A stretch of DNA of 64,000 nt from CAVPGP01 sp963704025 (GTDB lineage: Bacteria > Actinomycetota > Thermoleophilia > Gaiellales > Gaiellaceae): the NCBI GenBank assembly GCA_963704025.1, contig CAVPGP010000005.1:1-64000 (forward strand). Reading direction: 5' to 3'. This document shows, one piece after another, positions 59,794-64,000 of the stretch. A program made the translations under genes and the position numbers. The notes beneath the pieces are model-generated. The model was not told where the DNA came from, did no database searches, and worked only from the letters and a program-made list of their open reading frames with translations. Positions within the stretch are counted from its first letter, which is position 1; every line of letters starts with the position of its first letter.

Positions 59794-61202
59794 GCACGAC
59801 CATTGCCCCGGTGCTCGGGGCGGCAACGGTTCAGGAGCTCCGGGACGCGATCCGGGGCGAGATCTATACGCCGGAGGACGACGGCTACGCGGAGGCGTCC
59901 CGGATCTGGAACGGCGCGTTCGACGGCCGCAGGCCGGCCCTGATCGTCCGCTGCGCCGGCGCCGCCGACGTGATCATGGCGGTCGGCTTCGCCCGCAGCA
60001 ACGACCTCCCGATCGCCGTCCGAGGCGGCGGCCACAGCATCGCCGGCTTCTCGACCTCCGACGGCGGGATGGTGATCGACCTCTCGGCGATGAGGGGCGT
60101 CCGCGTGGATCCGGCTGCCCGACGGGCGACCGTCGACGGTGGCGCGGTCTGGGGTGACGTCGACCACGAGACGCAGGCACACGGGCTCGCGACGACGGGC
60201 GGCCTCGTGTCGACCACCGGCGTCGCAGGGTTCACGCTCGGCGGCGGCATCGGCTGGACGATGCGGAAGTTCGGGCTCGCATGCGACAACCTCGCCGCGG
60301 CCGACGTCGTCACCGCCGACGGACGCCTCGTTCACGCGAGCGAGACGGAGAACGCCGACCTGCTCTGGGGGCTGCGTGGCGGCGGCGGCAACTTCGGCAT
60401 CGTCACACGGTTCGAGTTCGACCTCCATCCGGTCGGGCCGACGGTCTACGCCGGGCCGATCTTCTACGCGGGCGAGGGTTCCGGCGACCTCCTGCGCGCG
60501 TTCCGCGACTGGGCCGGCGACGCCCCGGACGAGGTCACCGCGCTCGTCAACCTCACCACCGCGCCGCCGCTGCCGGTGATCCCGGCGGAGTGGCACGGCA
60601 AGAAGGTGGCGGCGTTCCTCGCCGTCTCGACCGGCCCGCTCGAGGAGGGCCCGGCTCTCGTCGGCGCGTTCCGCGAGGTGGCAGAGCCCATTGCGGACCT
60701 GCTCGGCCCGATGCCGTATCAGATGATCCAGTCGCTCCTCGACCCGCTGTGGCCGAAGGGGATCCACTCCTACTTCAAGGCGACGAACCTCGCGGGGCTG
60801 GACGACGAGCTCGTCGAGCGGCTCTGCGAGATCCACCTCGCCTCGCCGGGCCCGCAGTGCGAGATCCACGTGCACCAGATGGGAGGTGCGGTCGGGCGTG
60901 TCGGAGACGGCGCGACGGCGTTCGCCGAGCGCTCGATGCCGTTCCTGCTCAACGCCGTCACCGGCTGGCAGGACCCGAGCGTGGGCACGGCGCACGAGGA
61001 GTGGGCGCGCACCGTGATCGCGTCGGCGTCGGACGCGTCCACCGGCCGTGCGTACGTCAACTTCCTCGGCGACACGGACGCGGGGCGCACGTCGTACGGC
61101 GACGAGACGTACGCACGCCTCGTCGCGCTCAAGGACGAGTACGACCCGACGAACGTGTTCCGGCTGAACCAGAACATCGAGCCGTCGGGAGCCGACTCCT
61201 AA
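59790..61202 (+). CDS. FAD-linked oxidoreductase (berberine-bridge-enzyme type)
   Basis: 470-residue PCMH-type flavoprotein. FAD-binding domain: PALIVRCAGAADVIMAVGFA, PIAVRGGGHSIAGFSTSDGG with the histidine that can link covalently to FAD, and GLVSTTGVAGFTLGGGIGW. A substrate domain follows, then the C-terminal BBE motif (EYDPTNVFRLNQNI). The second covalent-link cysteine of bicovalent members is not evident in its usual place. Oxidises alcohols or sugars using O2; substrate unknown. Translationally coupled to the AfsR-like regulator; an intrinsic terminator follows. Confidence 0.88.
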   Translation: MSTTIAPVLGAATVQELRDAIRGEIYTPEDDGYAEASRIWNGAFDGRRPALIVRCAGAADVIMAVGFARSNDLPIAVRGGGHSIAGFSTSDGGMVIDLSAMRGVRVDPAARRATVDGGAVWGDVDHETQAHGLATTGGLVSTTGVAGFTLGGGIGWTMRKFGLACDNLAAADVVTADGRLVHASETENADLLWGLRGGGGNFGIVTRFEFDLHPVGPTVYAGPIFYAGEGSGDLLRAFRDWAGDAPDEVTALVNLTTAPPLPVIPAEWHGKKVAAFLAVSTGPLEEGPALVGAFREVAEPIADLLGPMPYQMIQSLLDPLWPKGIHSYFKATNLAGLDDELVERLCEIHLASPGPQCEIHVHQMGGAVGRVGDGATAFAERSMPFLLNAVTGWQDPSVGTAHEEWARTVIASASDASTGRAYVNFLGDTDAGRTSYGDETYARLVALKDEYDPTNVFRLNQNIEPSGADS

Positions 61203-61224
61203 ACCGGGAGGGAAAGCGGGCTCC

Positions 61225-61258
61225 GCGCGGGCCGCGATCAGGTGATCGCGGCCCGCGC
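61225..61258. terminator. Bidirectional terminator with 16-bp perfect arms
   Basis: GCGCGGGCCGCGATCA (61225-61240) and its exact complement (61243-61258) with a 2-bp centre. It lies between the convergent flavin oxidase and DUF6069-like genes. The stop codon of the latter (61238-61240) and its last six codons are part of the palindrome. It probably ends both transcripts. Confidence 0.65.
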
Positions 61259-61645
61259 CGGTTCGCCACGGTGCACGGGCAGCGTTCCGGCGAAGCCGTA
61301 GACGACGACGACCGCGGTCACGACGTGCAGTGCGATCAGGGCGACGGAGCTCGCGCCGTCGGCGAGCCAGGTCGGCCCGATCACAGACACGGCCAGCGCG
61401 GTCGACCCCACGAACGACCACCGGGGCCGCGGTCGAGAGCTGTGGCGCTCCAGCAACCGCACGACGAGCCAGCCGGCGAGCGCGCCGACCAGCGCAGCCG
61501 AGAACACCTCGGCGGGGCCGACGGTGCCCGACCCTGTCGACACGACGAGGTCGACCCCGATCAGTCGAACGAACGCCCAGGCCGTGAGCGCTGCAAGCGG
61601 AGCGAACACCACGGTGCCGATCCGCCGACGAGTGCGATAGGTCAT
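61238..61645 (-). CDS. DUF6069-like small membrane protein
   Basis: 135 residues, four membrane helices (IGTVVFAPLAALTAWAFVRL, AALVGALAGWLVVRLLERHS, FVGSTALAVSVIGPTWLADG, LIALHVVTAVVVVYGFAGTL), the pattern of actinobacterial DUF6069 proteins. Function unknown. Its last codons are embedded in the shared terminator palindrome. Confidence 0.75.
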   Translation of the reverse strand: MTYRTRRRIGTVVFAPLAALTAWAFVRLIGVDLVVSTGSGTVGPAEVFSAALVGALAGWLVVRLLERHSSRPRPRWSFVGSTALAVSVIGPTWLADGASSVALIALHVVTAVVVVYGFAGTLPVHRGEPARAAIT

Positions 61646-61806
61646 TGTCTCTCTCCCTGAAATGTCGTGGTCGATGTGGGCGCGGCAGCCACGCCGGTTC
61701 CGGCGTCATCTGCGTGCACTTCATCTTCCGGTCCGGAGCGTCGCACCGGTAGAGCCGCACGTCACCGATTCGGGATGACAGGCGTCATCTCTTCTCGACG
61801 CGACTT

Positions 61807-62961
61807 CTAGGTCGTCTCGAACGTCGTCCGCAGCTCCCGAACCCGGCCGCTCTCGGAGGAGCAGTAGGCGGCGTCGATGATCTCGATCACGTGCCGCGCA
61901 TGCTCGGCTGTGACGATCGACGGAGTGCCGTCGTTCACCCAGTCGACGAGCTGCATGATGTCCTCGAACACATGTTGCTCGGGGATGTGCCGGTGTTCAC
62001 CCTGAACGTGCGGCAGGAGCCACGCGTTCCCGCCGCCGCTCGGGTCGAGGTCTCCTCCCGGCGCCCGGCGCGCGAGATCGCGCCCGGGGTACTCGAGCGG
62101 CTCGCCGTTCAACGTCAGCCCCGTGATCGTGCCCTCGGTCCCGAAATACGCGCCGCTGAAGCCCGGGCCGGCGGCGAGACCGCCTGCAGCCGTTCCGTAG
62201 ACGACGGCGAAGAGGTGGTCGCCGAAGTCGAGCAGCATGAGCGTGTTGTCGTCGGCGTCGGTGGGCACGAGCTGTCCGGCGAAGTGCCGCTCTCGAATCC
62301 GTACGCCCGAGAGTGCCGTGACGCGATGCGCCGGCCCGAGGATGCCGGTCAGCCCGTGAAGCGCGTAGACGGTCATGTCGTAGAGCGGCCCGCCGCCGGG
62401 ACGCCGGAAGTACCAGCTCGGATCGATTGCCGGCCCGCCGTCCGTCTCGGTCCGCTCGGGCTCGTCCTCGTGGTAGCGGCCGAAGGCGGCGCCGCAGATC
62501 GCCCAGCAAAGCGTTCCGAGCTCGCCGTCGGCGATGAGCCGACGAATCTCCTGGTTGTGGGGCCGGAGCATCTCACCGGGCGAGGCCACGATCCGCAGGC
62601 CCCGCTCGCGCGCGAGCTCGATCAGCTCGCCGGCCTCGTCGACGCGGATCGACATGGTCTTGTTGAAGTGGACGTGCTTGCCGGCGAGCAGCGCCTGCCG
62701 TCCCTGCTCGTAGTGGAGCCCGATCGGCGACGCGATGCTGACCGCGTCCACTCGTCCGTCGGCGAGCAGCTCCTCGTAGGAGGCCGGCGCCTGCGGGATT
62801 TCGAAGAGCTGCGCGGCTCGCTCCGCCCGGCCGGGCACGGGGTCGCACACGGCGGTCACCTGCACGCGCTCGTGGACGTCGGGCTGCGCCAGATGCGGCA
62901 GGATGCCGCGGAGCGCGATCGTCCCGGCGCCGACGACTCCCAGGCGCAGCGGTGGTGACAC
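61807..62961 (-). CDS. Gfo/Idh/MocA-family oxidoreductase
   Basis: 384 residues from GTG at 62961. N-terminal NAD(P) Rossmann domain (LRLGVVGAGTIALRGILPHL, VTAVCDPVPGRAERAAQLF, DAVSIASPIGLHYEQGRQAL, GKHVHFNKTMSIRVDEAG with the conserved K of the EKP-like position, here NKT), and a C-terminal substrate domain (GPLYDMTVYALHGLTGILGP). Sugar or inositol dehydrogenase type; exact substrate unknown. Complete and monocistronic. Confidence 0.9.
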   Translation of the reverse strand: MSPPLRLGVVGAGTIALRGILPHLAQPDVHERVQVTAVCDPVPGRAERAAQLFEIPQAPASYEELLADGRVDAVSIASPIGLHYEQGRQALLAGKHVHFNKTMSIRVDEAGELIELARERGLRIVASPGEMLRPHNQEIRRLIADGELGTLCWAICGAAFGRYHEDEPERTETDGGPAIDPSWYFRRPGGGPLYDMTVYALHGLTGILGPAHRVTALSGVRIRERHFAGQLVPTDADDNTLMLLDFGDHLFAVVYGTAAGGLAAGPGFSGAYFGTEGTITGLTLNGEPLEYPGRDLARRAPGGDLDPSGGGNAWLLPHVQGEHRHIPEQHVFEDIMQLVDWVNDGTPSIVTAEHARHVIEIIDAAYCSSESGRVRELRTTFETT

Positions 62962-63047
62962 GGGCGGCTCCTCTTGCTTCGAGGTCGGCTGGCGCGCGAT
63001 CCTAGTCCCTCGCAGCTCGCTGCAGCGGGACAAACGACAGGGGCGGG

Positions 63048-63821
63048 TCAGCGAACCTCGCCGCGCGTGATCCGCCACAGGCCCACAGAGAGCGGGACGC
63101 CGAGCCACAGCGCGAGGGTCGTCCCGACCTGCGCCCATTCGGTCGCGGTCATCGTCTCGCCGGTCAGCGGTGCGAGCGTGCGCGTCGCGTCCAGCCACGA
63201 GGCGACTCCGTGGAGCTGCGGGATCGCGCCGAGGCCCGCCGAGACGAGCGGGAGGACGAAGTAGAGGACGATCGCAGGCGCGGAGTTGAGCAGCATCGCG
63301 CCGAAGCCCAGCCCCATGAACATGCTGATCACCACCGACAGCGTGATCCGCCCGAGCAGCTCGGGCGGGAGCGACCACGCCCCGCTTCCGCCGTCGGCGG
63401 CGATCGCGGTGCCCAGGGCGGCAGCCGGCAGGCAGACCGCGAGTGCTGCGAGAGCGAGCACCACGCCCGCCGCCAGCTTCGCGGCGAAGACGCGCGCGCG
63501 GTGGGGAACCAGGGCGAACGTGATCATGGCGGTCCGCTGGGACCACTCCGAGGTCACGAGGAGGACGCCGAGAATCGGCAGGAGCACGCTCGCCGGCTGC
63601 ACGGAGACCTCGAGGGCGCCGGCGAGGGTGATCTTGTCGGCCGGCGCCAGCACGCAGAAGAGCGCGACGATGCCGGCGGTCAGCACCACGGAGCTCAGCA
63701 GCAGCCAGAAGCCGGAGCGCGTGTCGACCATCTTGCGCAGCTCGACGAGCGTCAGCCGGGCGAGCGAGGGGCGCTCGTCTGCACGGCCCGAAGTCCGCAG
63801 TGCCACCCCGGCGGCGCTCAC
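63048..63821 (-). CDS. ABC-2 type transporter permease
   Basis: 257 residues, six membrane helices. A cytoplasmic N-terminus (LARLTLVELRKMVDTRSGFW), then LLLSSVVLTAGIVALFCVLA, VLLPILGVLLVTSEWSQRTA, AKLAAGVVLALAALAVCLPA, and further helices. This is the ABC-2 permease pattern of daunorubicin-resistance-like exporters. GTG at 63821 overlaps the stop of the upstream ATPase gene (GTGA). Confidence 0.88.
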   Translation of the reverse strand: MSAAGVALRTSGRADERPSLARLTLVELRKMVDTRSGFWLLLSSVVLTAGIVALFCVLAPADKITLAGALEVSVQPASVLLPILGVLLVTSEWSQRTAMITFALVPHRARVFAAKLAAGVVLALAALAVCLPAAALGTAIAADGGSGAWSLPPELLGRITLSVVISMFMGLGFGAMLLNSAPAIVLYFVLPLVSAGLGAIPQLHGVASWLDATRTLAPLTGETMTATEWAQVGTTLALWLGVPLSVGLWRITRGEVR

Positions 63822-64000
63822 GCCGCGACCTCCGCCGGCGCTTCGGTGAGCTCGAAGTAGAGCTGTTCGAGGCCGGCGCTCTCGGACGGCCCGAGCCGCG
63901 TCAGCGCGACCCGGCCGGCCAGCGCCGCCCGGCCCACATCCCCGGGCTCCGCGTCGACGACGAAACCGCCGTCGCTCGCCGGCCTCGCGGCCAGCCCCGC
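63818..64000 (-). CDS. ABC transporter ATP-binding protein, C-terminal end (partial)
   Basis: The last 60 codons, cut by the right edge (ARPASDGGFVVDAEPGDVGR, GLEQLYFELTEAPAEVAA). This matches the C-terminal tail after the nucleotide-binding domain of DrrA/NatA-like ATPases. It is coupled to the permease gene; the catalytic motifs lie outside the window. Confidence 0.75.
   Translation of the reverse strand, partial: AGLAARPASDGGFVVDAEPGDVGRAALAGRVALTRLGPSESAGLEQLYFELTEAPAEVAA

Overview
The window is high-GC DNA with short intergenic gaps and many 4-base stop/start overlaps. It looks like an uncultured soil actinobacterium, most likely of the Thermoleophilia (Gaiellales/Solirubrobacterales) type. 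That guess rests on the large NAD-glutamate dehydrogenase, an AfsR-type regulator, DUF3618/holin-like membrane genes, a decaprenyl-phosphate phosphoribosyltransferase-like UbiA protein and the gene order thrS-infC-rpmI-rplT-trmH-pheS-pheT. No prophage, CRISPR array, rRNA or intact IS element was seen.

Region by region. 1-6 kb: a type I restriction-modification operon on the minus strand in the order hsdR, hsdS, AAA-type ATPase, hsdM (cut by the left edge), riddled with single-base frameshifts. 6-13 kb: a small membrane protein, a frameshifted acyl-CoA synthetase, and an intact 1,629-residue NAD-glutamate dehydrogenase whose start codon sits 4 bp from a 169-bp inverted-repeat (MITE-like) element. 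13-23 kb: a sigma factor with a zinc-finger/membrane tail, an MFS exporter, dihydrolipoyl dehydrogenase (E3), an O-methyltransferase, a dioxygenase/carboxylesterase pair resembling quinone-detoxification mhqE/mhqD, and a MerR-DUF1835 fusion behind a tRNA/rRNA methyltransferase. 23-27 kb: E1-alpha, E1-beta and E2 of a 2-oxoacid/acetoin dehydrogenase with two small downstream genes; E2 carries a 7-bp duplication that breaks the frame just before its active site. 27-31 kb: an unknown repeat protein, amidase, small membrane proteins and a secreted cupredoxin.

31-40 kb is the translation cluster. It includes a probable Phe leader peptide before pheS, a shared leaderless promoter, a terminator/attenuator before infC, and two inverted 87-nt copies of a structured sequence flanking rplT whose central hairpin differs by compensatory changes. 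40-50 kb: adenylate cyclase, secreted hydrolase, acetyltransferases, a UbiA/flippase pair, a broken membrane protein, an epimerase and a secreted collagen-like protein with one frameshift. 50-64 kb: ABC exporter, LtrA protein, an orphan ScoMcrA head domain, aldo/keto reductase, tRNA-Val, an AfsR-like regulator coupled to a flavin oxidase, a Gfo/Idh/MocA oxidoreductase, and part of an ABC-2 transporter at the right edge.

The most unusual material is non-coding: (1) the 87-nt structured repeats around rplT, (2) a two-copy paired-palindrome element following lpdA and the E1/E2 operon, and (3) the 169-bp inverted repeat at the glutamate dehydrogenase start. All three look like dispersed structured elements, and a genome-wide copy count would decide what they are.
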